Part shown: positions 25,674 to 34,524 of the stretch, piece by piece
How the letters are laid out: the number at the start of each line of letters is the position of its first letter
Position numbering within the stretch: position 1 is the stretch's first letter
NCBI GenBank assembly: GCA_030605085.1
Contig: JAUWBH010000038.1
Location: forward strand, 1-37,786
Source: Promethearchaeota archaeon
Lineage (GTDB): Archaea; Asgardarchaeota; Lokiarchaeia; Sigynarchaeales; SOKP01
Direction of reading: 5' to 3'
DNA length: 37,786 nt
Translations under genes and position numbers: made by a program
Notes under the pieces: model-generated
Told to the model about the DNA's origin: nothing
The model's input: only the letters and a program-made list of their open reading frames with translations
Databases searched by the model: none

Positions 25674-27041
25674 TTAATTACAACCCTCGTGTGTGTGGTC
25701 ATCATCATGCCAACAGAAAGGAAGAGAAGCTAAGAAGTCACCGGTTTCGTTTTCTGCGTGGACCCTGCAACCACCGCCACATAATTCGAGGTGATGGCAA
25801 GTTGCACATTTACCTTTTACTTTTCTATCCCTTATGTCCTTAAAAATCTGGGATTCCATTATCTCGTCAAAATTTTGTTTCAGTACATTGCCTAAGGTTA
25901 ATTGGGAGGGATAATCGCAAGGGAAAAAATCTCCATTAACATCAATGCCCGAGACTGAACGACAAGCTTGGCATCCCACCCCCCATTCTAATGCAGTTCG
26001 CTCCTCATCGTTTATAGGACATTCCATGAAAGGCACCATGTCATAAAGGTAGAACTTATTGATAGATGTTGCTTTCCCTTTTCTAATTACATCTACAACA
26101 TTCTTATATTTGAATTCATAGAATTGCCGGTATTCGTCAAGATTCAACCCAATTTCATCCCAATTTATCTCAGCAGTTCGCTGCTTGATAATTGCTCTGA
26201 AATATGGTATCACACCCATAGATTCTAATCTATCCTTTATTTCTTCCAATTCATCGATATTCGCTTTTTGAACAGTTTCAGTACAAACGGTAAGATGTCC
26301 ATATTTCAATGACAATTTAATAGCTTTTTCAGCCGCTTCATAAGCTTTTGGAACGCCTCTAATCTTAGCAGCCTTTTCAGGATAAACACTATCATAGCTA
26401 ATAAAGACATGACTCATCTTGACATCAGCACATAATTTCGCAAGGTCCTCATCAAAAAGTATACCATTTGTAGAAACTGCTTGATAATATCCCTTTTCAC
26501 CGCAATATTTTATCAAATCTTTGAGATCCTTGCGAAGAGTAGGTTCTCCACCAAACCATATATAACAACCTCGCCGGCCACGTTTTCGTAATGTTTGTTC
26601 AACATTTTCGATAATTTGAATCCATTGTTCTGTTGATAACTCTGGACGCTTTTCCATCACCTCAGCAGCACAATGAATACATTTTTGGTTGCATCGATCA
26701 GTTAGATACATGGTAAAATGATAGACTCCAGGTAAAAATGCTCCACTGAGTTCATCCCATGTACGCGTAAATTCTTTCCTAATTGCCGATAATTTCGCAT
26801 ACCGTTCAGTATCGATTCCTAATTTTTTTAAATCCTCGACAACTGTTGGCTTAAACGCCTCAGGTGTTATCTCGAATAGCGCAGATAATAAGTCGTCCTT
26901 ACTTACAAATCTAGAATTCCTAAGCCGTGCTGTTTTTTCAGCTGCTTCGCGCAACATAGGTTTAACAGATGCACGAAACGCCTCGGGAACCTGATCCGTG
27001 ATTTTTCCATACAATTCTTCAATTTTTTTCTTCCATTCCAT
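25674..27041 (-). CDS. Radical SAM/SPASM enzyme with N-terminal PCP_red-like module (paralogue)
   Basis: A 455-residue protein with the same order of parts as its downstream neighbour: PCP_red-like residues 1-81, radical SAM C117-NQK-C121-IH-C124, GGEPTLRKD, SPASM CQACRSVSG, PCDYP, CATCHHLELCGGGC, and a His-rich tail CWHDDDHTHEGC. Here the SPASM cysteine set is complete. A GTG lies three codons upstream, but AAGGTGA is spaced for the ATG at 27039-27041, which also gives the same start (MEW) as the paralogue and the prenyltransferase. It is the first gene of the tight cluster, with a 112-base AT-rich gap upstream where the cluster promoter may lie. Confidence 0.9.
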   Translation of the reverse strand: MEWKKKIEELYGKITDQVPEAFRASVKPMLREAAEKTARLRNSRFVSKDDLLSALFEITPEAFKPTVVEDLKKLGIDTERYAKLSAIRKEFTRTWDELSGAFLPGVYHFTMYLTDRCNQKCIHCAAEVMEKRPELSTEQWIQIIENVEQTLRKRGRRGCYIWFGGEPTLRKDLKDLIKYCGEKGYYQAVSTNGILFDEDLAKLCADVKMSHVFISYDSVYPEKAAKIRGVPKAYEAAEKAIKLSLKYGHLTVCTETVQKANIDELEEIKDRLESMGVIPYFRAIIKQRTAEINWDEIGLNLDEYRQFYEFKYKNVVDVIRKGKATSINKFYLYDMVPFMECPINDEERTALEWGVGCQACRSVSGIDVNGDFFPCDYPSQLTLGNVLKQNFDEIMESQIFKDIRDRKVKGKCATCHHLELCGGGCRVHAENETGDFLASLPFCWHDDDHTHEGCN

Positions 27042-27153
27042 CTTTTTCACCTTATCTTAATTTTTTTACTTCCTTTTTTTAAAAATAAATCATTTTTAAG
27101 TTTAAATTGTAAAATTATTTTAAAATCGTAAAATATACATAATTTTATCATTT

Positions 27154-27879
27154 TCATCCCTCTTCCCCTCGGAAATATTTATTAGAATGAGCAAAATTAT
27201 AAATTTTGGGATGATGATAATGATTTTTTGAATGAAAAATCCAAAAAGTTACAAAAACAGAATGATAACAAGAAACTCGCATACTTTTGTAGCGAATTTT
27301 AGATATGAAGTCGGATTTTCTATGAAATATTTTATTAAGAATAAGGTTATTTCTATACCTTTTTTTTCTCAGATGTTCATAAAAATCATAGTCCAATTTA
27401 TAATTTCTTTCAATAATATTACCGCGTTTATTATCGATATGATATTTTAATTCATCTTTTATTCCAAATAATATAGCTGGAGTTTGAGACTCTGTATCGA
27501 TTTTTTCTTTAGATCCGAGATAAGATAAATTTATATAAATAAATAGTTGAGATTCTTCATTTAAGAGTACCTTTTTAACATAATGATAAACGCCAGTTTC
27601 AATGTAACAATAAATGTTCCAAACAATAGTGATGTCAATCAAATGACCGATACTAAACTGGAAGATCTGATATTCTTCCGGTAAAAACCATAATATGTTG
27701 ATATAAGGTAAAGAAGGAATGAATATTGATTTGCCAGAACTAAAATAATCGTTTATTAAAGAAAATATAGCTGGAACGTCTCTTAAAAACATGTTAATAA
27801 AGGTAACTATAAAACTCGATAAAATAAAAGCCAAAATCAGGATTATTTTCAATTTAATATATATTTTACCTTTACGCAT
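27154..27879 (-). CDS. Hypothetical membrane-anchored protein
   Basis: A 241-residue protein that I do not recognise. One clear membrane helix lies at residues about 10-30 (IILILAFILSSFIVTFINMF). A less hydrophobic aromatic-rich stretch at about 60-95 may insert or be extracytoplasmic. The C-terminal half is basic, rich in Lys, Arg, His and Tyr (YEHLRKKRYRNN..., HSKNHYHHPKIYNFAHSNKY). AAAAGGAG about 11 bases before the ATG supports a real gene. It precedes the cluster on the same strand, but nothing in its sequence ties it to the pathway. Confidence 0.55.
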   Translation of the reverse strand: MRKGKIYIKLKIILILAFILSSFIVTFINMFLRDVPAIFSLINDYFSSGKSIFIPSLPYINILWFLPEEYQIFQFSIGHLIDITIVWNIYCYIETGVYHYVKKVLLNEESQLFIYINLSYLGSKEKIDTESQTPAILFGIKDELKYHIDNKRGNIIERNYKLDYDFYEHLRKKRYRNNLILNKIFHRKSDFISKIRYKSMRVSCYHSVFVTFWIFHSKNHYHHPKIYNFAHSNKYFRGEEG

Positions 27880-28167
27880 TTGTTAAATGCTCCTTTTCAA
27901 TAGTTATTTCTTCTTTTTGTAACTAAAGATTTTAATGCATTGTTAATAAATTCATTTATTTACTAATTCTTTTCTAATAATTAATTTATTATTTTTAACA
28001 TTAAATTGGTTTTTATTGCACATCTATACACAACTATTTTAATTACATAAAATTAGCTTCTATAGAAAAATTTCGAAACAATTTATATTTTAGAAAAATT
28101 GGAAAGATTTTTTTAGAAGGTAATTAAATGAGTTTTTAATATCTTTTTGAATAATACAATAATTAGC

Positions 28168-29682
28168 TTACTTATTTCTTATTTTAGGATATTTCGAACC
28201 TGTTGTTAGAAGCATGGGGGCGGAGCATAAAAATAATAGTGTATTTATATTACGAATAAAAACATCAGAAAAAAGTCCCTTGTCATAGTTTATTACATTA
28301 TAAAAAAAAGAGATTTTTGATCGTTTAAAAGCTTCAGCAACTTCCAGAAATGAATTATTTTTTAATTTTATTCCAAATGCCTCAGGAGATTCATGGGCAG
28401 GAGACCCAGGGAAAATATAATATGGCTCGTTCATTATAGTAATTGGTTTGAAATTGGATTTTCCATATTTTAAAAGGCAACTAATCGAAAAATTAAAATC
28501 TTTAAGAACATCAAAACTGGTTTGGAATGGAAAGCCGACTGTTAACCATATTCTTAATGTCATTCGGAATAAATTCGCATTTTTTATTAAATCATTAATT
28601 TGACTTAAAGGAAATTTAAATGTCGGATCACAAATTTTAGCTATTTTTTGTTGAACTTTAGCCGACATTGTTCGAGGAGAAATACTAATTGATGAATATC
28701 TACGAGTAAAAGTCTTATAAAATAATTTCCACATTTCTTTAGGAAATGGTAACCGCCATATCTCTAAATCTCCGCCAATATCAAATTTTTCTTTTTGAAT
28801 CAGCACAAATAATCTTTTCCAATATTTTAAATTGGCAGGATAGGTACCATGTCCAAAAAAGAAACTTGGAACTTTATATTTGTCGAGAATATTGCTGATA
28901 TCTTCTACTACTTTTTCTGGACTTCTGAGAGCGACATTATTTCGACCTGCTAATCTCTGTTGAGCTCTCTGCCCTCCTCCACAAAAAGGGCAATTAAATG
29001 GACAGCCTCTTCCAATGGGAAGTATACCAGAGATTCCCATCATCTTTCTGCTATTCTCAAAATAAAATTTTGCGTTTTTTAGGAGTGATAGATTTGTAAA
29101 ATTTAAGTCATCCAAAGTCTTGGCTATATAGGAAAGAGGATTAACTTTTATGTGTTTAGAGGAATCTCGATAAGATAAATTGGGAACGGAATCTAACGGT
29201 TGATTTCGATTAATTTTTTGAACGTATTTTAAAAGTGGAATTTCACCTTCTCCTCTAATTATACCATCAATTACTTTGTAATATTTTAAAATTTGATTAT
29301 GGTAATATGTAGCACTAAAACCTCCAAGAATTACTTTAGCATTAGGATTTATCTTTTTTACTGTTCTCGCAACTTCAATAGCACCATGTGCATTATGTAT
29401 CCAATGTAAATCTATTCCGCATACATCAAAATTAATATTTTTAAGATAGTCAGTTAATGTCCAATTACGATTTAGATGTTTCTCTAAAGGATAATTTATA
29501 ATTTTAACTCCAAAACCCTCTTTTTCAAGGAAATCGGCAATAGCAAAAACTCCCATAGGAATGAAAATAAATTCTCCTCGAATAAATTGTTTAGTAGGAA
29601 GGGTTTTTTTACTATAGTTAGGTTTTAATAATCTAGGTGGATGAATGAAAATTACATCGTAGCTTTTCAAAATGACTACCAA
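28168..29682 (-). CDS. B12-binding-domain radical SAM protein, second type
   Basis: A 504-residue protein with an N-terminal B12-binding-like domain (SYDVIFIHPPRLL, FADFLEKEGF-type helix, NPNAKVILGGFSAT, DGIIRGEGEIPLLKYV) and radical SAM motif GRGCPFNCPFCGG. A GGDLEIWRLPFPKEMW strand follows, and ISPRTMS and TVGFPFQT match the B12-radical SAM core. Only TTG starts are available (29680-29682 or 29668-29670) with no strong ribosome-binding site. Unlike the cluster enzymes it carries no SCP2 or PCP_red-like part, and a 288-base gap separates it from the membrane protein, so it may not belong to the pathway. A decayed piece of a related gene lies at 34296-34420. Confidence 0.85.
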   Translation of the reverse strand: MVVILKSYDVIFIHPPRLLKPNYSKKTLPTKQFIRGEFIFIPMGVFAIADFLEKEGFGVKIINYPLEKHLNRNWTLTDYLKNINFDVCGIDLHWIHNAHGAIEVARTVKKINPNAKVILGGFSATYYHNQILKYYKVIDGIIRGEGEIPLLKYVQKINRNQPLDSVPNLSYRDSSKHIKVNPLSYIAKTLDDLNFTNLSLLKNAKFYFENSRKMMGISGILPIGRGCPFNCPFCGGGQRAQQRLAGRNNVALRSPEKVVEDISNILDKYKVPSFFFGHGTYPANLKYWKRLFVLIQKEKFDIGGDLEIWRLPFPKEMWKLFYKTFTRRYSSISISPRTMSAKVQQKIAKICDPTFKFPLSQINDLIKNANLFRMTLRIWLTVGFPFQTSFDVLKDFNFSISCLLKYGKSNFKPITIMNEPYYIFPGSPAHESPEAFGIKLKNNSFLEVAEAFKRSKISFFYNVINYDKGLFSDVFIRNINTLLFLCSAPMLLTTGSKYPKIRNK

Positions 29683-29846
29683 AAATTTTGAGAAGAAATA
29701 AATATTAATTTAATTATGGTTTAAGATATATAAATTTTAAACTTTATAATTTATAGAGAGATTTTTTTAAAGATAATTGATACATTTAAGTTAAAATAAT
29801 TACTATTGAATTTACTCGATGACAAATAAAAGGCGAAATTCGAGCG

Positions 29847-29862
29847 TGTCTATATATAGACA
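29847..29862. promoter_or_regulatory. 16-bp perfect palindrome overlapping a TATA-like box
   Basis: TGTCTATATATAGACA reads the same on both strands. It lies 35 bases before the start of the PHP/glycosidase-like gene and contains TATATATA at its centre, in the gap between that gene and the divergent radical SAM gene. A dimeric repressor bound here would block the TATA box. It could regulate either or both genes. No second copy was noticed elsewhere in the window. Confidence 0.4.
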
Positions 29863-29896
29863 AGTGGTTATCAATCCGAATAATGTTAAATAAAAA

Positions 29897-31762
29897 ATGA
29901 AAACTAGAAAAAGATTGCCCAAAGTTAAAAAGGTTTCTAAAAAGGAGCTAGAAAAGTTAAAAAATGAGGGATTCGTTATTTTTTCCTCTCATAACCACAC
30001 TAATTTTTCAGATGGTGCGGATTATCGTAAAACTATAGATGCAATCATCAAGGCTGGGGCAAATCTCATTGCATTAACCGATCACAACAATATGCGTGTG
30101 GCAGAGCATGCAAGAGCATACATCCTGGATAAATACCCCGAATGCGCTTATCTCCATGCTGAAGAGCTTGATAGCAGTTATGGGTGTATTCTTGCTTACG
30201 GATTACAAACTGAAATCCCTGTCGAAGAGGGAAAAAAACTCTCTATCGAAAAAATTATTGAGACCATCCATGAACAGGGGGGGTTATCAGTTGTCGCCCA
30301 CCCTTTCCACCCCATTGAAGGAATATTCAAAATCTTCGATGGGCTGAAAAAATCGCGAATTACAGATTTCAACTTTGATGGAATCGAATATTTTCATGCC
30401 GACCTTCCTCCCTTTCTCAACAAAATGTGTTCTGCCCTCGTGAAATTACAACCGCAAATGTTCGTTTTGGGAGGGGATGATGCGCATATAATCGATCAAA
30501 TCGGTCGGTATTTCAATTTAATTGGTCCTGATATTGAAGATGTTCATAATCTTGACGGAATATTCAAAGCATTGAAACAAGGAAGGACCACCGTTCTTGA
30601 ATTGAGTGGCTGGACTGCCAGACCTTTTCACATGCTTCCAAGACTTTTAGATATCTTCGTTAATAAAGATTTAAAACGGATCAATGCCTTTGCAGGGATC
30701 TACGGTCTCTTTAAAGGGATCCATTTTCTGCATGAATCGATGGGATTCACTCCAATGACACTTCAAGAATTTAAAGCAGAACTTCAGCAAATAATGCAGA
30801 CAATGAACATTAACACGATCCGGCTTGATGCCATGCGATCCCAAACCGGGGTGTATGACTTTGCGTCAATAGCAAAAGAACTCGGTCTCTATGTCATTCT
30901 ATCCCCAAAATACATTTATCCTGGAGGGATTGACAAGCCCCAACTAGATCGCTCCCTTACATACGACGAGTTTGAAGATTTTTGCTTGGATCATGCGAAG
31001 AGGGCACAAAAGGCGGGTGTCGATATTTTTTGCGTTGGAAATGAGCTCACTCTCGAATTGAGCGATGATAAATCTGGTCATGTGGAAAGATTCAATGAAG
31101 AATTTTTCGCACCATTTATCCCTTCCGGTATAGAAATGGTTCCAGGTCTTGGTACTTCCTCTCTTGCCAAGCTGGCCAAACTCGGAAAAAAAGAACATAG
31201 ACTCACCGCTTACCTCGAAAGGTTATGTAAAAAAGTAAGGGACCACTATGATGGGATGACTTCCTATGCCGCTGGCGCATGGGAAACTCGACATGTCCCT
31301 TGGAAGCACTTCGATGTCATTTGTGGCAACCTCTACTTTAGTGATATATTTTTAAAGTATTTCGAAGTCTTGCCAGGACTAAAACTCAAAACTCCAGATG
31401 TCAGTCCCTCCATCCGTGCCTCCCTTTTTTTTCGACAAAACATCCAATATCTCAAAACTTTTAAGAAACCTGTTATTATCTCGGAATTGGGCTTTCAAAC
31501 TGTCAACGATCCTATCCGTTTGGGACCAATGCCAGTCCAATATCACGTAGATTTTGATCAATTCAAATACGATGAAACCGCACATTCGCAAGCGTTCTCT
31601 GAAGTGTTTAAATTGCTCGAAAAGGATATTTTTGTTAACGGTATCATTATTCACGAATGGAAAGACCATGAAAAAAAAGGATTCGGATTAGTACGACTTG
31701 ACGGTACACCTAAACCGGCATGCGAAACGATATCACAATTTTTCAAAATTTGGACTATCTAA
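29897..31762 (+). CDS. PHP-domain phosphoesterase fused to a glycosidase-like TIM barrel
   Basis: A 621-residue two-part protein. Residues 30-240 are a PHP domain: HNHTNFSDG (32-40), ALTDHNN (59-65), AEELDSS and VVAHPFHP, plus GGDDAH, which supply the usual metal ligands of PHP phosphoesterases. From about 270 a second part has the pattern of clan-A glycoside hydrolases: an NIN-TIRLDA strand, CVGNELT with a likely acid/base Glu, then VIISELGFQT with a likely nucleophile Glu, and HEWKD near the end. I do not know a characterised protein with both parts. Base use is visibly richer in G and C than the neighbours, which suggests transfer. The ATG has no ribosome-binding site; see the palindrome upstream. 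Confidence 0.8.
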   Translation: MKTRKRLPKVKKVSKKELEKLKNEGFVIFSSHNHTNFSDGADYRKTIDAIIKAGANLIALTDHNNMRVAEHARAYILDKYPECAYLHAEELDSSYGCILAYGLQTEIPVEEGKKLSIEKIIETIHEQGGLSVVAHPFHPIEGIFKIFDGLKKSRITDFNFDGIEYFHADLPPFLNKMCSALVKLQPQMFVLGGDDAHIIDQIGRYFNLIGPDIEDVHNLDGIFKALKQGRTTVLELSGWTARPFHMLPRLLDIFVNKDLKRINAFAGIYGLFKGIHFLHESMGFTPMTLQEFKAELQQIMQTMNINTIRLDAMRSQTGVYDFASIAKELGLYVILSPKYIYPGGIDKPQLDRSLTYDEFEDFCLDHAKRAQKAGVDIFCVGNELTLELSDDKSGHVERFNEEFFAPFIPSGIEMVPGLGTSSLAKLAKLGKKEHRLTAYLERLCKKVRDHYDGMTSYAAGAWETRHVPWKHFDVICGNLYFSDIFLKYFEVLPGLKLKTPDVSPSIRASLFFRQNIQYLKTFKKPVIISELGFQTVNDPIRLGPMPVQYHVDFDQFKYDETAHSQAFSEVFKLLEKDIFVNGIIIHEWKDHEKKGFGLVRLDGTPKPACETISQFFKIWTI

Positions 31763-31879
31763 CTAACTATCTGTTGAAACAATAATCAAGCTGAAAAAAA
31801 TTTAGAGTGGAACCATGGCAAACTTTGAATAGATGATTTCTAAATAGGGAGGATAAATTGAAGTCACTTAAAATTTAAT

Positions 31880-33118
31880 TTAAACCCACTTTATAAGTGA
31901 GGAACAACCAATACCTTCACTTTCTTCAATCCTACCTAAAATCTTAAATGTGGTTCCTTCTCTTCCGCATTCTAGACACTTATTTTTGGATACTAATTCT
32001 ACAAGATCATCTACAATCACCGCATGCTTTATGGACGCGCTACTTCCGAAAGGTGTTAATACTTCTAAAAAACCTCTATCTCCCTCTTTATTCAAAGGTT
32101 CTAGACTCTCAATATCTCTTATTATTATTCTAGAATATTGGGGGCAATGAAACACAAAATCCTCAAGTTTATCGGACCATCGGCTCCCAAAAACAATTGG
32201 ACATTCTGTAAAACCATATATATCGATCACTCTTTTCGTTTCAGTTCCAAATAATTCAGCTACATTAGATACAAATTCTAATTTATCAATAGGATCATAT
32301 TTCAACATTGCTTTATGACCATCCCAACCGCCACCACCCGTTACCAAATCAAACTCGTTTCCAAAATTGTACGTTATCTCTTTTTCTCTCATAAATTCCA
32401 TGAATTTACTTATTAAATAATTACTCCCACCTAATCCAAGGTTGAACCTTTTATCTTTGGGCTTTTTTAAATTATTATTTATAGTTTTTATAAGATAGCT
32501 TTGTTTTATATAAAATCCACCCACAATACTTCGCGTCTTTATAATCGCCTGTAATGCTTTTAAAATTGAAAAACTAAATAGATAATCAACTTTAGTCATT
32601 TCTTCTGAAACTTTGAAATAATTACTACTATATGCACGCACAGGTCTTTCTTTGGTAAATCTTAAGCAAAATCTATCCAATAATTTTGCACTCGGGGAAA
32701 AAAGAAATACTCTTGCTTTATCCCAATCTCTAGGAATGAAGTCTAAATAGCATTTTCTTGACATTTCATATAGAAAATTCAAATCATTTTTATTAACTCC
32801 TACTAAAGATGGATCTCCAGAAGTGGTTGACGAACAATTCCATTGTAGGACCTTATCTTCCGGAATTTTTAATAATCTTTTATACATTTTCTCACTTTGT
32901 TTATAAAAATGTGTTGAAATAAATGGAATTGATTCTAAATCGTCAATGCTTTTTAAATCATCTACATTAAAACCTGCTGTCTTAACTAGACTACTGTAGA
33001 ATTCATTATTTTCTATATTTTCGGTAATAATTTCTCTCATTAATCTGGTAAACTCAGTATCCTCATAATCTTTTTCAAGTGTTTTTTGAATAACAGATTT
33101 AGTTTTACTTTCAGACAA
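31880..33118 (-). CDS. LuxE-like acyl-protein synthetase/adenylate-forming enzyme
   Basis: A 412-residue protein of the acyl-protein synthetase (LuxE) branch of adenylate-forming enzymes. The N-terminal stretch FTRLMREIITENIENNEFY and IPFISTHFYKQ are typical, the ATP-binding loop reads NCSSTTSGDPSLVG, and the core motif is YGFTECP followed by GFLEVLTPF. Such enzymes activate a fatty or aryl acid as acyl-AMP and pass it to a protein or CoA. The luciferase, LuxC and LuxD genes are absent, so bioluminescence is not implied. TTG start with AGGGA seven bases upstream. It stands alone between the PHP fusion and a membrane protein. It could supply an activated acid to the nearby pathway, but that is a guess. 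Confidence 0.8.
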   Translation of the reverse strand: MSESKTKSVIQKTLEKDYEDTEFTRLMREIITENIENNEFYSSLVKTAGFNVDDLKSIDDLESIPFISTHFYKQSEKMYKRLLKIPEDKVLQWNCSSTTSGDPSLVGVNKNDLNFLYEMSRKCYLDFIPRDWDKARVFLFSPSAKLLDRFCLRFTKERPVRAYSSNYFKVSEEMTKVDYLFSFSILKALQAIIKTRSIVGGFYIKQSYLIKTINNNLKKPKDKRFNLGLGGSNYLISKFMEFMREKEITYNFGNEFDLVTGGGGWDGHKAMLKYDPIDKLEFVSNVAELFGTETKRVIDIYGFTECPIVFGSRWSDKLEDFVFHCPQYSRIIIRDIESLEPLNKEGDRGFLEVLTPFGSSASIKHAVIVDDLVELVSKNKCLECGREGTTFKILGRIEESEGIGCSSLIKWV

Positions 33119-33424
33119 AGATATTCCCTCTTTTAATTATAGTTCTCTCCATTTTTTTTTTCGTTAAATACCTTAATAAATATTAAATAAATTTGTTAAT
33201 AATTAATTTGATTTACTAAATTAAAAATTTTATATTGATTAATCTAATTTTTAAAAGTTTCAATATTTAACCATTTCCGTAAAGGCACCTAATTTGGTTT
33301 ATATTAGTTCTAATTCTCGCTAATTTTATTAAAAGTCAATGTTGTTGAAGGAATTTCGTCTCTTCTTAGTTTTAATCTAAAGATTTTGTGGAATTAATCC
33401 ATCTAGTTAAAAACAAGTTTTCAT
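33119..33424. other. Intergenic region without recognised gene
   Basis: 306 bases of AT-rich DNA between the LuxE-like gene and the multispanning membrane protein. I saw no conserved motif, repeat or reading frame worth reporting. Confidence 0.3.
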
Positions 33425-34180
33425 TTAATTGATTTCTTCCTTTTCATTTTTAGAAATTGCCCTCTCATAGCGCCAGCGAGCGATCGCTTCGAGCGGATAC
33501 CCCAATTGTTTTTTGAACAGAACAAAGTTAAAGATGCCAATTAGAAAGAGAGCAATAATCACGCTAAAAATGAGCCCTATAAGATTAATTGTGAGGATAT
33601 AAGTATAAATATAAAGAAAAAGAATTGCAAGAACTCCGTTTATTATCATTAAAATATGAATTAAATCAGTCATTTTATTAGATTTAATAATACGTGATTT
33701 ATTAATGCCATCAATCCCAAACTCAAGATTTAGGAAAATCGTAAAAAAGGAAATTATCATAAAAATTTCCGAAATTTGAGAAATAAGGTTTGGAATATGA
33801 AAACAGATGGATAATGGAAAATATGGAGCAAAGTAAGTAAAATATTGCTCTTTAAAAAAAAAAAAATGATAGAAAAATAAGTTTATCAATGCGCAATCGA
33901 TCGCGAGGGCACAAACTGGCAATGTTCTTGCCCCTTGATTCGATTCTAGGATATGAAGTACAAAAATAAAGGCATACATTGAAAAAGAAGCTATGCCAAG
34001 ATTCAGGATCATAAATGTTATTAAAGATACTGAAAAAACAATTTCTTGAACAGAAAAATTCGGGGGGAAAATGACTTCAAATAGCCGTACTAGTTCAAAA
34101 AAAATAATGATAATTGACAATATACAAAAAAATTGAAGCTGAAAACCATAAACAATCCAATTTTTTGTTTTAGCGTCCAT
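33425..34180 (-). CDS. Hypothetical multispanning membrane protein
   Basis: 251 residues with about six or seven hydrophobic helices and a basic C-terminal tail (RWRYERAISKNEKEEIN). I do not recognise a family. Helices are separated by short loops and Phe/Ile/Leu make up much of the protein. Residues around 110 include the run FFYHFFFFKEQYF, encoded by a poly-A tract of 12-13 bases at about 33853-33865. That tract is a spot where slippage or a sequencing error would break the frame. It might be a permease-like or sensor protein of unknown role. The start ATG lacks a clear ribosome-binding site. Confidence 0.55.
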   Translation of the reverse strand: MDAKTKNWIVYGFQLQFFCILSIIIIFFELVRLFEVIFPPNFSVQEIVFSVSLITFMILNLGIASFSMYAFIFVLHILESNQGARTLPVCALAIDCALINLFFYHFFFFKEQYFTYFAPYFPLSICFHIPNLISQISEIFMIISFFTIFLNLEFGIDGINKSRIIKSNKMTDLIHILMIINGVLAILFLYIYTYILTINLIGLIFSVIIALFLIGIFNFVLFKKQLGYPLEAIARWRYERAISKNEKEEIN

Positions 34181-34295
34181 TTTATCAACTTATGTTAATT
34201 GAAATCTTTGTTTTCTTTTATTTCCTCAATACTGCTAAACACATTAACATTTATTAATTTTATAGTTTGAATTGCAAATCTACTCCATATACAAT

Positions 34296-34420
34296 AAAAT
34301 TAATATTTTTTAAGAATTACGATTTAGATATTGCTCTAAAGGGGAATTTATAATTTTAATTCCAAAATGATTCCAAGAAATTTTGAAAACCCATGAATGA
34401 AAATTAAATTATAGTTATAT
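34296..34420 (-). pseudogene. Decayed remnant of a B12-type radical SAM gene
   Basis: A 52-base stretch (34316-34367) matches 29464-29515 of the intact radical SAM gene at 28168-29682 with only five differences. Weaker similarity continues on both sides, with a deletion of about 23 bases just before it and small indels after it up to about 34420. The piece corresponds to the N-terminal part of that gene, on the minus strand, and the frame is destroyed. It lies in the 377-base gap (34181-34557) between the membrane protein and the CDP-alcohol transferase, and apart from the promoter below nothing else is seen there. Confidence 0.7.
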
Positions 34421-34524
34421 GTATAACATTCATAAGAAAATAAAAATTTTGGTTTAAGAAACCTAAATTACACAACATTTAAATATATCTTAAACAATAG
34501 TTTAAATTACCAAATCAACTATTA

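Noticed and set aside
9664..27041. Light-independent protochlorophyllide reductase or chlorophyll pathway
   Set aside because: Only the small PCP_red-like part is present; the nitrogenase-like catalytic subunits and other bch genes are not.
31880..33118. Bacterial luciferase (lux) operon
   Set aside because: No LuxA, LuxB, LuxC or LuxD-like gene is present.
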